The notes under the pieces are model-generated. The model did not search any database and was not told the DNA's origin. It saw only the letters and a program-made list of their open reading frames with translations. A program made the position numbers and the translations under genes. A DNA stretch of 64,000 bases, taken from assembly GCF_012928505.1 (NCBI RefSeq), contig NZ_JABBJN010000001.1, positions 124,001 through 188,000 on the forward strand, given 5' to 3'. This document shows, one piece after another, positions 53,542 to 62,054 of the stretch (positions are counted from its first letter, which is position 1; every line of letters starts with the position of its first letter). This DNA comes from Achromobacter sp. Bel (GTDB lineage: Bacteria > Pseudomonadota > Gammaproteobacteria > Burkholderiales > Burkholderiaceae_B).

Positions 53542-54087
53542 TTACGCTGCGCGGCGCAGCTTCACGCCGGGAAAGTCCACCGGCATCGCAAACGCCACGT
53601 TCACATAGTTCGTGAACAGGTTCAGCGCCACATGCGCCAGGATCTCGACGATTGCTTCGTCGTTGAAGCCCGCCGCGCGCACGGCTTGCACATCCGCCTG
53701 GCTGACCTGGCCGCGTGCTTCCACCAACTGCAACGCAAAGCGCAAGGCGGCGGCCGTCTTGGGATCGGTCGCTTGGCCGGCCTGGGCCGCGGCCATCTCT
53801 TCCGCGCTGGCGCCAGCCTTGCGGCCCAGCGCCGTGTGGGCGGCCAGGCAATATTCGCAGGCGTTGCGGTCCGCCACCGCCACGGCAATCTGTTCGCCCA
53901 GCTTGGCCGGGATGACGCCGCTGCTCAAGGCGCCGAACGCGCCCCACATGCTTTGCAGCGCGGCGGGCGAATTGGCCACGGCCTTGAACATGTTGGGCGT
54001 TGCGCCAAAGGCGCCGTGGATCTGGGTCAGCAGCGCGGCGCGGTCGGCGGTGGTGTTGCTGGAATCGATGAGGGATATGCGGGTCAT
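53542..54087 (-). CDS. Carboxymuconolactone decarboxylase family protein (AhpD-like)
   Basis: This is a 181-residue protein started at the ATG at 54087 (AGGAG upstream), not at the longer open frame. The redox motif is CEYCLAAHTALG, the CxxC...H signature of AhpD-like alkylhydroperoxidase/decarboxylase proteins. These are all-helical, form trimers or hexamers, and act as peroxidases or as gamma-carboxymuconolactone decarboxylases. It is divergent from an AraC regulator, so it is probably inducible. The presence of both cysteines favours a peroxidase role. Confidence 0.9.
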   Translation of the reverse strand: MTRISLIDSSNTTADRAALLTQIHGAFGATPNMFKAVANSPAALQSMWGAFGALSSGVIPAKLGEQIAVAVADRNACEYCLAAHTALGRKAGASAEEMAAAQAGQATDPKTAAALRFALQLVEARGQVSQADVQAVRAAGFNDEAIVEILAHVALNLFTNYVNVAFAMPVDFPGVKLRRAA

Positions 54088-54154
54088 GGATATGGCTCCT
54101 GTCTGGGTAGGGGACGCCGCCGGGTCGTGGCGGGTTAAGGGAATCGTACGTACA

Positions 54155-54211
54155 ATCCATGGATGAATGGGTCTGTTAAATCCATAAAACATGTCCTATA
54201 GTCCAATCCAT
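54155..54211. promoter_or_regulatory. Three evenly spaced ATCCAT repeats
   Basis: ATCCAT occurs at 54155, 54180 and 54206, spaced 25 and 26 bases, about two and a half helical turns. The first is part of the palindrome ATCCATGGAT. The last overlaps the AraC start codon. Regular direct half-sites are the usual target of AraC-family activators. Confidence 0.45.
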
Positions 54212-55076
54212 GAATGCCCCGATACTTCCCCCCGTTGATCGTCTGTCGGCCCTGCTGGACCGCTTCCGCGTGCGCGCCAGTTTGTTCCACACGGGGGCGC
54301 TTTGCGGTATCCAGACCTTCGAGGCGCAGCCGGGCCGGGGCTTTCTGCATGTGCTGCGCCAGGGCGAAATGGAAGTCCGACACCTGCCTGGCGCGGCGGG
54401 CCCGGCGCGCATGGTGCTGACTGAGCCGACGTTGCTGTTCTATCCCCGCGCCATGCAGCACGAGTTCATCAATCCGCCCGTCGGCGGGTCGGATTTCACC
54501 TGTGCGGCACTGGACTTCGATGGGGGCGAACGCAACCCCATCGTCCAATCCCTGCCTGCCGTGCTGCGGGTGCCGTTGAATGAGGTGGAAGGGTTGCGGC
54601 CCGCGCTGGACCTGTTGTTCGCCGAAGCCGACAACGTGCGTTGCGGTGCGCGCCTCTTGGCCGATCGGCTATTTGAAGTAGTGCTGATCCAGTTGCTCCG
54701 CTGGATACTTGATCACCCCGCACAGGCCGGCATCAGCAGCGGTCTGGTGACGGGGCTGGCCGATCCCAAGCTGGCTCGGGCGCTGGTCGCCTTGCATCAG
54801 GCGCCGCGGGACGATTGGTCGCTGGAGAAGATGGCGGCAATTGCCGGCATGTCGCGCAGTGCGTTCGCCGCAGCGTTCAAGGACGCCACGGGCACCACCC
54901 CGGCGGCATACCTGACCGATTGGCGCTTGAGCCTGGCCGCGTCGATGATGCGATCCGGCCGCCCCGTGAAACTCGTTGCGGACGAGCTGGGCTTTGCCAG
55001 CGCGTCGTCCTTGTCCAAGGCTTTCCGGCAACGGATGGGGGCCTCGCCGCGGGATTGGCTGATGGCGAACCGCTAG
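54210..55076 (+). CDS. AraC family transcriptional regulator (cupin N-terminus)
   Basis: This 288-residue regulator has an N-terminal cupin-type sensor domain (LHVLRQGEMEVRHLPGA) and a C-terminal double helix-turn-helix (LEKMAAIAGMSRSAFAAAFK, then PVKLVADELGFASASSLSKAF). It is the AraC_N/cupin_6 type common next to oxidoreductases. It is divergent from the AhpD-like gene, which it probably controls. Confidence 0.92.
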   Translation: MNAPILPPVDRLSALLDRFRVRASLFHTGALCGIQTFEAQPGRGFLHVLRQGEMEVRHLPGAAGPARMVLTEPTLLFYPRAMQHEFINPPVGGSDFTCAALDFDGGERNPIVQSLPAVLRVPLNEVEGLRPALDLLFAEADNVRCGARLLADRLFEVVLIQLLRWILDHPAQAGISSGLVTGLADPKLARALVALHQAPRDDWSLEKMAAIAGMSRSAFAAAFKDATGTTPAAYLTDWRLSLAASMMRSGRPVKLVADELGFASASSLSKAFRQRMGASPRDWLMANR

Positions 55077-55116
55077 GCCGCCTCAATGGTCAGGCGATGC
55101 CCGCGACGCGGCAGGG

Positions 55117-56073
55117 TCACGCGACGCCTGCCCGGAACTGCTTGCGGTAGGCCGAAGGCGAAATCGCGAACGCGTGCGTGAAGTGCTGCCGAAACGACAC
55201 CGACGACCCGAAGCCGACGGTTTCGCCGATCAAGTCCACGGCGTGTCCGCTGGTCTCAAGCAGGCGTTGCGCGGCGGCCAGACGGTGGTTCAGCACCCAG
55301 TCGGACACCGTGGCGCCCGTCTTCGCCTTGAAACGCCGCGTGAAGTTGCGGCGGCTCATGCCCGCCTTGTCGGCCAGCAGGTCCAGCGTCAGGCGCTGTT
55401 GCAGGTTTTCGATGGCCCAGTCCAAGGTGGCGCTGAGCATGTCCGAGCCCTTGCGTTCGGGCAGCGGCTGCTCGATGTATTGGGCTTGGCCGCCATGCCG
55501 GTGGGGGGCGACGACCATGCGGCGGGCGACGCGGTTGGCGATCTCGGCCCCATGATCGCGGCGCAGCAGGTGCAGGCAGCAATCGATGGCGGCGGCCGTG
55601 CCCGCGGACGTCAGGATATCGCCGTCATCGATGTACAGGGATTTCCGGTCCAAGCGGACTTTCGGATACCGGCGCTCGAAATCGTCGCCCCAAACCCAGT
55701 GCGTGGCCGCCGTGCGCCCGTCCAGCAAACCGGCTTCGGCCAGCACGAAGGTGCCCAGGCAAAGCCCGGCGATGCGGGCGCCGCGGGCATGGCCGGCCCG
55801 CAACGCGTCAAGCAGGGCGGGGGGCGCGGATTCCTCGGGGTCGCGCCACGCGGGCATGATGATGGTGTCTGCCCGGGCCAGCGCCGACAGGTCGTGTTCG
55901 ACCTCGATCTTGAATCCGGACAGGGTGGGGATCAGTCCGGTTCGTTCCCCGCAGATCAGCAGCTGATACCGCGGCACGCCCAACCGGGCCAGATCGTCGC
56001 CGAACACCATGCAAGGGACGGACAGATGGAACGGGCTGATGCCTTCGAAGGCGATGACGGCGACGGTATGCAT
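55117..56073 (-). CDS. GlxA family (DJ-1/PfpI plus AraC HTH) transcriptional regulator
   Basis: This is a 318-residue protein started at the ATG at 56073. Residues about 1-175 form a DJ-1/PfpI amidotransferase-like domain, with ARIAGLCLGTFVLAEAGLL carrying the nucleophile-elbow cysteine. Residues about 215-310 are an AraC HTH (LADKAGMSRRNFTRRFKAKT, then VDLIGETVGFGSSVSFRQHF). GlxA-type regulators often control amino acid or quaternary amine catabolism. It is divergent from the isochorismatase gene. Confidence 0.93.
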   Translation of the reverse strand: MHTVAVIAFEGISPFHLSVPCMVFGDDLARLGVPRYQLLICGERTGLIPTLSGFKIEVEHDLSALARADTIIMPAWRDPEESAPPALLDALRAGHARGARIAGLCLGTFVLAEAGLLDGRTAATHWVWGDDFERRYPKVRLDRKSLYIDDGDILTSAGTAAAIDCCLHLLRRDHGAEIANRVARRMVVAPHRHGGQAQYIEQPLPERKGSDMLSATLDWAIENLQQRLTLDLLADKAGMSRRNFTRRFKAKTGATVSDWVLNHRLAAAQRLLETSGHAVDLIGETVGFGSSVSFRQHFTHAFAISPSAYRKQFRAGVA

Positions 56074-56226
56074 GGCGGGCGTGGGGTGGGCGGGTGCAGG
56101 GGGGCTGGCGCGGGGGCAGGCTGGCTTTGGCCCGATTCTAGCAATTGTTGTCCATCGGGCCACTATCGCCAACCTGGCGTTAGCGGGACACTGGGGCTTC
56201 TTTCACTTCATTCCAAGAGGCAAGCC

Positions 56227-56838
56227 GTGAACCATCCCACCCTCCGCACGCTGGCCGGCGCCGCCGCCCCGGCCTCCATCGACGCGTCCAGTACCGCCTT
56301 GCTGGTGATCGATTTCCAGAACGAATACTTCAGTGGCAAGCTGCCCATTCCCGCCGGCAAGACGGCCTTGGGCAATGCGCAGCGCTTGATCGCGCACGCC
56401 GACAAGGCGGGCATCCCCGTCTACCACGTCCAGCACGTCACGCCTGCGGGCAGCCCGGTCTTTGCCGATCAAAGCCCCACCGGCGAGTTCCATGCCGAGC
56501 TGCAGCCGGGGGCCAAACACCACGTCGTGCGCAAATCCTCGGTCAGCGTGTTTCCCACGACCGACCTGGACCAACAGTTGAAGGCCGCCGGCGTGAAGAC
56601 GCTGGTGATCACGGGCCTGATGACGCACGCTTGCGTGGCCGGCGCCGCGCGCGACGCCGTGCCTTTGGGTTACGGCGTCATCGTGGCCGAAGATGCTTGC
56701 GCCACGCGCGACCTGGATCGCGCCGACGGCAGCGTCGTCGGGCACGACAGCCTGCACCGCGCCGCGCTGGCCAGCATTGACGATACGTTCGGGGATGTCT
56801 TGACGACGGAACAGGTGTTGAAGCTGCCCGTCGTGTGA
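56227..56838 (+). CDS. Isochorismatase family cysteine hydrolase
   Basis: This 203-residue enzyme has a GTG start after AAGAGG. The catalytic triad of the family is present: D29 in LLVIDFQNEYF, K103 in VVRKSSVSVF and C136 in LMTHACVAGAARDA, with the usual cis-peptide region before the Cys. Such enzymes hydrolyse amides or ureas (nicotinamide, N-carbamoyl compounds) or isochorismate. The adjacent divergent GlxA-type regulator suggests substrate induction. No export signal. Confidence 0.93.
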   Translation: MNHPTLRTLAGAAAPASIDASSTALLVIDFQNEYFSGKLPIPAGKTALGNAQRLIAHADKAGIPVYHVQHVTPAGSPVFADQSPTGEFHAELQPGAKHHVVRKSSVSVFPTTDLDQQLKAAGVKTLVITGLMTHACVAGAARDAVPLGYGVIVAEDACATRDLDRADGSVVGHDSLHRAALASIDDTFGDVLTTEQVLKLPVV

Positions 56839-56844
56839 GGGCGC

Positions 56845-57351
56845 TCAGGGCCGCGCGAGGTTGGGCGCGGCCTGGCCGGGGTTTTTACGGATCAGGACGA
56901 TGCCGAGGATGGTCAGCGCCAATCCGCCGCCGACATAAGGCAGACCAAAGATAAGCGCCCAGAAAAAGAGCGCGGTGTTGGCGTCGTTGGCGGCGCGTGT
57001 GCCCACGGCCGCCGCATCATGCGCCGCGAAGTCCATCGTCAGCAGACTCATGGGGACCGTCAGCAACAGCGACATCCCCAGCAGCGCGCAGCCCCAGCCG
57101 ATCAGGCGGCGCATATTGGGAATGCGGACCAGCGCCGCCACGACCGCAATCGTCAGCAGCAACGTGATGATGCCGCCCGCCAATTGCAGTTTGTCCACGG
57201 TGGCGGCTTCGGCAGCCACGTCGGCGCCCGCCGCCGGCCCGTTCAGCCCGAACGCGATGATCAACAGCGGATTGACCATGCCGTAGGCGGCTCTGCCGAC
57301 CAACAGGCCAAATGCAATGCTGGCAAGCCATTTGATCGCGGTAGGGGGCAT
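56845..57351 (-). CDS. Hypothetical four-helix membrane protein
   Basis: This 168-residue protein has four predicted transmembrane helices: KWLASIAFGLLVGRAAYG, LQLAGGIITLLLTIAVVAAL, LIGWGCALLGMSLLLTV and FFWALIFGLPYVGGGLALTI. The loops are short and lack recognisable motifs. I do not recognise a family. It lies tail-to-tail with the isochorismatase gene, six bases from its stop, and 29 bases after the periplasmic-protein gene upstream on its strand. Confidence 0.75.
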   Translation of the reverse strand: MPPTAIKWLASIAFGLLVGRAAYGMVNPLLIIAFGLNGPAAGADVAAEAATVDKLQLAGGIITLLLTIAVVAALVRIPNMRRLIGWGCALLGMSLLLTVPMSLLTMDFAAHDAAAVGTRAANDANTALFFWALIFGLPYVGGGLALTILGIVLIRKNPGQAAPNLARP

Positions 57352-57380
57352 CGGGGCGTCCGGGTCGAGGCGGTTGCGGC

Positions 57381-58019
57381 TTAGTAATAGATATCGACGT
57401 AGTCGGTCAGGCGGCCGCAGCTTTCCATCTGCTGCAAGCGCCAGTATTTGCGTTTGCCGGTGGCGCGGAACTCGTAGTCGCCCGTGCGTTCGCAGCGACG
57501 GCCTTTATCTGGCGCGTCCAGGATCAGGATGGTGCCGCGGAAGACAAAGCGGTCGCTGTCGATCGAGACGATTTCACCCTTGATTTTCAAGGTGCCTTCA
57601 AAGTTGGCTTGCGTGCCATCGATGCGGACGACGTCGTTCTCATCTTTTGCGGTCAGGTGGCCGCGATCCGCGGACCAGAGCCATTGCACGCTGACGCCGC
57701 TGTTGTTCAGCAGGCGTTCGTAGGCAGCCTGATTCCTGATTTCGGTCTTGGCCACCGGCGCAAGCGCGGCGCCATTCTGCTGGGCCGGGGCGACGCTTTG
57801 TTGGGGGGCAGCGCCGCTCTGCTGGACGGGGGCGGCGTTCTGCTGGGTAGCGGCGCCAGTTGGTTGGGCGGGGCCGTGGGCCCGCACCGCGCCTGTATTC
57901 TGCGCCGCAATCATGGGCGAAGCCACGGCAAGCGCAAGGCCGAACGCCAGGGGAATCATCCGGGAAATCCGCTTCGGCTTATGGGCGGTAGTCGTATCGC
58001 GATCAGGCGTCGTGTGCAT
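57381..58019 (-). CDS. Hypothetical exported protein with an Ala/Gln/Pro-rich linker
   Basis: This 212-residue protein has a Sec-type signal near residues 20-40 (MIPLAFGLALAVASPMIAAQ); an internal ATG at that point could be the real start. A repetitive linker follows (about 42-90: near-copies of APxQQ and SGAAPQQ). The folded part (about 95-212) has EIVSIDSDRFVFRGTILIL, then two cysteines in RRCERTG and QMESCGR that could form a disulfide. I recognise no named family; it looks like a periplasmic surface-exposed domain on a flexible tether. Confidence 0.75.
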   Translation of the reverse strand: MHTTPDRDTTTAHKPKRISRMIPLAFGLALAVASPMIAAQNTGAVRAHGPAQPTGAATQQNAAPVQQSGAAPQQSVAPAQQNGAALAPVAKTEIRNQAAYERLLNNSGVSVQWLWSADRGHLTAKDENDVVRIDGTQANFEGTLKIKGEIVSIDSDRFVFRGTILILDAPDKGRRCERTGDYEFRATGKRKYWRLQQMESCGRLTDYVDIYY

Positions 58020-58128
58020 GGTCAGGAATAGAGGGGAAAATGCCGCCCTCAGGCGAAGGCGGTTACGGGCGCCTAAATTAGCATGCAGATTGCGTCAAAG
58101 CGTTGCCGGATTTCAGCGTAATGTATCT

Positions 58129-58142
58129 ATCGGTTAACCGAT
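58129..58142. promoter_or_regulatory. Perfect 14-base palindrome ATCGGTTAACCGAT
   Basis: The palindrome lies between the deaminase stop and the start of the exported-protein gene, about 110 bases upstream of the latter's start codon. It could be an operator for the leftward genes. It is next to a small GGGGC/GCCCC hairpin at 58144-58159 that overlaps the deaminase 3' end and may serve as its terminator. Confidence 0.4.
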
Positions 58143-58150
58143 GGGGCGTC

Positions 58151-58639
58151 TTATGCCCCAGCCCGCTTTTGGACGTTCTGCTGATGCAGCAGACGGACTT
58201 GTTCGGCAAACTCCGCGACCGGCCCGTCGACTTCGATGCCGTCCACCACCTCGGCAATGGCCAGTGGCCGCACCCGCGATGGCGGGACGCCCCATTCGCG
58301 CATCCACGCCGAATACTGGGCCGATGAACTGGCGTAGACGATGCGGCCCAGCCCCACCCAGCCATGCGCGGCCGAACACATCGGGCAGTGTTCACCCGAG
58401 GTATAGACGACGCACGCGGCGCGCTCGGATGCCGGCACATGGCTGGCGGCCCAGCGGGCAATCTCGAATTCCGGATGCTGCGTGTGGTCGCCGCCCGCCA
58501 CGTGGTTGTGGTCTTCAAACAGCACCTTGCCGTCGGCGGATACCAGGATGGAACCGAAGGGTTCGTCGCCCGACGCCAGGGCTTGCCCGGCCAGCGCCAC
58601 GCAGCGCGCAAGGTGCTTCTTGTCCTGTTCGTTGATCAC
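58151..58639 (-). CDS. Nucleoside/CMP deaminase family protein
   Basis: This 162-residue cytidine-deaminase-fold protein has a GTG start after AAGGAG. Zinc and catalytic residues are in HPEFEIARW (the H-x-E motif, where x is proline instead of the usual Ala) and GEHCPMCSAAH (CxxC). The order and spacing fit guanine- or tRNA-type deaminases of the CMP/dCMP superfamily. The substrate is uncertain: the HPE variant lies outside the commonest HAE sequences. It stands alone. Confidence 0.9.
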   Translation of the reverse strand: MINEQDKKHLARCVALAGQALASGDEPFGSILVSADGKVLFEDHNHVAGGDHTQHPEFEIARWAASHVPASERAACVVYTSGEHCPMCSAAHGWVGLGRIVYASSSAQYSAWMREWGVPPSRVRPLAIAEVVDGIEVDGPVAEFAEQVRLLHQQNVQKRAGA

Positions 58640-58761
58640 GGGGGGCTCCTTGTAATGGAAAGCGGCGTCTGCCGGGAATAGCCCAAGGATATCGCGGGGT
58701 TGCGCAAGCAGGGTAGAGTGGCGGGGTTAACGCGCTGGCGTATCCGAACCGGGAAATCTTC

Positions 58762-59403
58762 ATGCTGACCGTCCATCATCTGGGAAAATCGCAATCCGAA
58801 CGCATCGTGTGGCTGTGCGAAGAACTCGCCATCCCCTACGAATTGAAGGTCTATGACCGCGACCCGGTCACCCGGCTGGCGCCGCCCGAATACAAGGCGC
58901 TGCATCCGCTGGGCACCGCGCCCATCATTACCGACGGCGACACCGTCCTGGCCGAATCTACCGCCATCGTCGAGTACCTGCTGGCCAGGTTCGGCAATGG
59001 CCGCCTGGCGGCGGCGCCGGCGGATGCGAATTTCGCGGACTATCTTTATTGGTTCCATTTCGCCAACGGCTCGCTGCAGCCCGCTCTGATGCGGTGCATG
59101 GTCCTGGCCCGGGCCGAGGTGCCGGCAGACAAGCCGGTTGTGCAGTTTGCCGACGCCCGGCGCAAGCAGGCGCTGAGCCTCATCGATACCCGGTTGGGGG
59201 CGAACGATTATCTGGCGGGCAACGCGCTGACCGCGGCGGACATCATTGCGGTGTTCTCGTTGACGACGATGCGGCTGTTCTATCCGTTCGACCTGTCGCC
59301 GTATCCGAATATCCTGGCCTATCTGCAGCGTATCGGCGCGCGTGATGCATACCGTCGCGCTATGAAGAAGGGCGACCCGGACATGGCACCGATGCTGGCT
59401 TGA
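58762..59403 (+). CDS. Glutathione S-transferase family protein
   Basis: This 213-residue cytosolic protein has the N-terminal thioredoxin-like domain (LTVHHLGKSQSERIVWLCEEL, PPEYKALHPLGTAPIITDGD with the cis-proline, and ESTAIVEYLL, the glutathione gamma-glutamyl contact). The C-terminal helical domain has GNALTAADIIAVF, the conserved N-capping box. It conjugates glutathione to electrophiles or acts as a peroxidase. It stands alone. Confidence 0.93.
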   Translation: MLTVHHLGKSQSERIVWLCEELAIPYELKVYDRDPVTRLAPPEYKALHPLGTAPIITDGDTVLAESTAIVEYLLARFGNGRLAAAPADANFADYLYWFHFANGSLQPALMRCMVLARAEVPADKPVVQFADARRKQALSLIDTRLGANDYLAGNALTAADIIAVFSLTTMRLFYPFDLSPYPNILAYLQRIGARDAYRRAMKKGDPDMAPMLA

Positions 59404-59424
59404 AGCCGCACTTGCAACATACTT

Positions 59425-59448
59425 GGGGCCCGCCGATCGGCGGGCCCC
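59425..59448. terminator. 24-base perfect palindrome between convergent genes
   Basis: An uninterrupted palindrome (arms GGGGCCCGCCGA and TCGGCGGGCCCC) lies between the GST gene (ends 59403) and the convergent SYLF lipoprotein gene (ends 59467). It can form a hairpin on either strand, though no T-run follows. Confidence 0.7.
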
Positions 59449-59466
59449 TGTCATTGACGGATAGCG

Positions 59467-60060
59467 TTACAGCAGCAGCGGGGAAATCTTGCTGCCGTCC
59501 ACCGACACGCCGGCCATCAGGCCGCCGTTGTTCATGACAAACCCCACGATGGGCTGTTGCACGGTATTGGAATCGATATTGCCGTTTGCGCCCAGGTTCG
59601 CCACGGCAACCGTCGCGTCGGCTCCGATCGTCCACCCGCTGCTGGCGCGGAACTTGGCCAGCGCGTCATCCGTCATGAACAGCACCACCATGGCTTTGGA
59701 CTGGGCGCCCGCCTGCAAGCCGATAGAGCCGCCCGTGATGCTGTAGTAGCCGCTATCTTGGCCGTTGACCCGAAGCTCGCCCGTTCCATGCTGTGCGCCC
59801 ACGATGAAGCTGGCGCTCAGCACCGCCGGGAACACCAGCACGCCACGGGCTTGCGCGACCAATTGCTTGGACTGCGGCGCGGCCTCGTACAGCTTGGACA
59901 AGGTGGCGGTGGTAGCGGTATTCAGTTCCTGGCGCTTTTCTGCCGCCGTGGGCGACGCCTGCGGGCCGTTCATGGTGCAACCGGCAAGGAACACGCTGGC
60001 CAGCCCTAGCGTCAACGCGGCCACGCCAGTTTTACGCAATGTCGAAAAAGAGTTGAGCAT
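59467..60060 (-). CDS. SYLF-domain (YSC84/BPSL1445-like) lipoprotein
   Basis: This 197-residue protein has a lipoprotein signal with lipobox LAGC (Cys about 28). The body is a lipid-binding SYLF domain: LVAQARGVLVFPAVLSASFI, GTGELRVNGQDSGYYSITGG and VVLFMTDDALAKF. Members bind phosphoinositides in eukaryotes; bacterial ones are envelope lipoproteins of uncertain role. The homologue BPSL1445 of Burkholderia has the same plan. It stands alone. Confidence 0.93.
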   Translation of the reverse strand: MLNSFSTLRKTGVAALTLGLASVFLAGCTMNGPQASPTAAEKRQELNTATTATLSKLYEAAPQSKQLVAQARGVLVFPAVLSASFIVGAQHGTGELRVNGQDSGYYSITGGSIGLQAGAQSKAMVVLFMTDDALAKFRASSGWTIGADATVAVANLGANGNIDSNTVQQPIVGFVMNNGGLMAGVSVDGSKISPLLL

Positions 60061-60203
60061 GTGGATTTCCTTTTGGTTGCAAGCGACCCGGCTGCGTCAG
60101 GGGTGACGCCAGGGTGAAGATTACTCCCGCCCGGCGCCTGCGCGCGCGGTTTCGATTACCGCGCGCAAGAAAACCGCTTCCGGCATCGGTTTAACATCGC
60201 GCC

Positions 60204-61007
60204 ATGCTTATTTCCCTTATCCTTCTTTGGATCGCGCTGGCCCTGGTGGTCGGCCTGTTGGCGGCCCGGCGGGGGCGCAAGGCGGTCGGTTGGACGATTC
60301 TTGCCTGTCTGATCAGTCCGGTCGTGGCCGGCATCTTCCTGATGACTATCGACGACCGCTCGCCGCGCGCCAGGCAGCCTGTTGTCGCGACGCATATCGA
60401 TTGCCCGGGATGCGGCCAGCGCATCCTGCGGGACGCTCGGGTGTGCCGCCATTGCGGCGGCACGGTGGCCCAGATGGCCGACCGCAGCGAAGCAGAACGG
60501 ATCGCGGCGCTGCGGCGGCTTGGCGTGTCCGAGCCATTGGTGCAGCTCTCATCCGGCAGTTGCCTGCACGAGGCGTTCCGGGGCATCTGCGTCGGGCCGC
60601 CGGCGCGTGCCTACCCTCGGCCCGGCGCGTCCGATGGGCCGGCCTGGATCGCGCTTTGGGACCAGGACAGCATGGTCTACGCCGTCCTGGAAGACGAGGG
60701 CGGTTTGGAGTTCAACCGCTACAGCATCGAACGCCCGCGCGATATCGCCGTGATCGCCCGCAGCGAGCAAGGTTTCTGGCTGCATCGCTTTGATTTCCTG
60801 TACGAACGCGACCTGCCGGATGACACGCTCCGGCAAGCCGCGCAGGTGGTCGGCTTCCGGTACCTGGACCAGTATCTGAACGAACGGCATGCGGCCGAAG
60901 CGCAACTGGGAACCTTCGCCGCGCATCGGGCGTGGCTTGAAGGCCTGATCGCATCCGTCGATAGCGATGCGGCAAACGTATTGACGGCGGCAATGCCACC
61001 GCGCTAA
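60204..61007 (+). CDS. Zinc-ribbon membrane protein, hypothetical
   Basis: This 267-residue protein has two predicted N-terminal transmembrane helices (ISLILLWIALALVVGLLAAR and GWTILACLISPVVAGIFLM). A zinc ribbon follows at about 70-92 (CPGCGQRILRDARVCRHCGG, four cysteines). The C-terminal 170 residues are soluble with no motif I recognise. Such zinc-ribbon membrane proteins are frequent and unassigned. It is separated from its neighbours by 143 and 196 bases. Confidence 0.75.
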   Translation: MLISLILLWIALALVVGLLAARRGRKAVGWTILACLISPVVAGIFLMTIDDRSPRARQPVVATHIDCPGCGQRILRDARVCRHCGGTVAQMADRSEAERIAALRRLGVSEPLVQLSSGSCLHEAFRGICVGPPARAYPRPGASDGPAWIALWDQDSMVYAVLEDEGGLEFNRYSIERPRDIAVIARSEQGFWLHRFDFLYERDLPDDTLRQAAQVVGFRYLDQYLNERHAAEAQLGTFAAHRAWLEGLIASVDSDAANVLTAAMPPR

Positions 61008-61203
61008 ATTCGCTTCGCAGCGCGCAATGCGCGGCCGTAGGCGTTACCGTCATCCAACGCGTCCTTTGTCGAGAGGATCCCAGCTGGGAGTGTCTTGACG
61101 GTACAAAGGCGCACTGGCATGACGTCGTTTTTCCAATTCCCTCCGCTTCATCGCCAGCACGCCACCCTTACGGATGCTTCTTGCATTCCAGGAGTCGCGA
61201 ATC

Positions 61204-61959
61204 ATGAAACAGACTGGCAACACCATCCTCGTCACCGGCGGCACAAGCGGCATCGGCCGTGCGCTGGCTGAAGCGTTCCACGACCAAGGCAACCGCGTCA
61301 TCGTCACGGGGCGGCGGCAACGCTTGCTGGACGACGTCACCGCCGGCCGACCGGGCCTGACCGGCATCGCGCTGGATCTGGACGATCCGGCATCGCTGCC
61401 GCGCGTTGCGGCCGACGTCCACACGCGTTTCCCCGGCCTGAACGTGCTGATCGCCAATGCTGGCATCTCGCGGGCAGAGGACATGAGCGCGGATGGCTGG
61501 GACGCCTCGACCGCCCAAGCCATCGTCGATACGAACATCATGGGCGTGTTGCGCGTCACGGCTGCATTCCTGCCGTTGCTGAAACGGAACCCGCACGCCG
61601 CCCTGATGGCGACCAGCTCCAACCTGGCCTTCATCCCCCGCGCCGACTACCCGGCGTACTGCGCCAGCAAAGCGTTCCTGCATTCCTGGCTGCAATCATT
61701 GCGCCATCAACTGCGCCAGGTGCCGGTGGAAGTGCTGGAGCTGGCGCCGCCCTATGTGCAGACGGCGCTGACGGGCGACAGCCAGGCTGTGGATCCCCGT
61801 GCGATGCCGCTGACGGCATATGTGGCCGAGGTGATGCAATTGCTGTTCTCGGGCGACCATCCCAACGGTGAAGTGCTGGTCGAACGCGACCGGGCGCGGC
61901 GCTGGGCCGAGCGCGACGGGCGATACGCGGCCACGTTCGCGGCGATGAACCCCGGTTGA
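61204..61959 (+). CDS. Short-chain dehydrogenase/reductase (SDR)
   Basis: This 251-residue oxidoreductase starts at the ATG at 61204 (CCAGGAG lies upstream). The Rossmann motif is LVTGGTSGIGRALAEAF; the NAG motif is VLIANAGIS; the catalytic serine and the YxxxK pair are in ATSSNLAF and YPAYCASKAF. It resembles the DltE-like group of SDR proteins that reduce carbonyls with NADPH. It lies 95 bases before the FMN-dependent dehydrogenase gene and might be cotranscribed. Confidence 0.92.
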   Translation: MKQTGNTILVTGGTSGIGRALAEAFHDQGNRVIVTGRRQRLLDDVTAGRPGLTGIALDLDDPASLPRVAADVHTRFPGLNVLIANAGISRAEDMSADGWDASTAQAIVDTNIMGVLRVTAAFLPLLKRNPHAALMATSSNLAFIPRADYPAYCASKAFLHSWLQSLRHQLRQVPVEVLELAPPYVQTALTGDSQAVDPRAMPLTAYVAEVMQLLFSGDHPNGEVLVERDRARRWAERDGRYAATFAAMNPG

Positions 61960-62054
61960 TTCAGCAGGTAGGTTGTTTGACGATATGATGACGGCGGCGT
62001 TGTGGCGTCGTCCGCGCGCCCGTCTATCCGTGCAGCGTTGATAAAGGCCTTCCG

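Noticed and set aside
55174-56226. Upstream extension of the isochorismatase frame
   Set aside because: It is antisense to the GlxA-type regulator; the enzyme domain starts at the GTG at 56227 with a ribosome-binding site.
61095-61123. Sigma-70 promoter upstream of the SDR gene (TTGACG, 17 bases, CATGAC)
   Set aside because: The -35 and spacing are good but the -10 is too far from consensus to claim.
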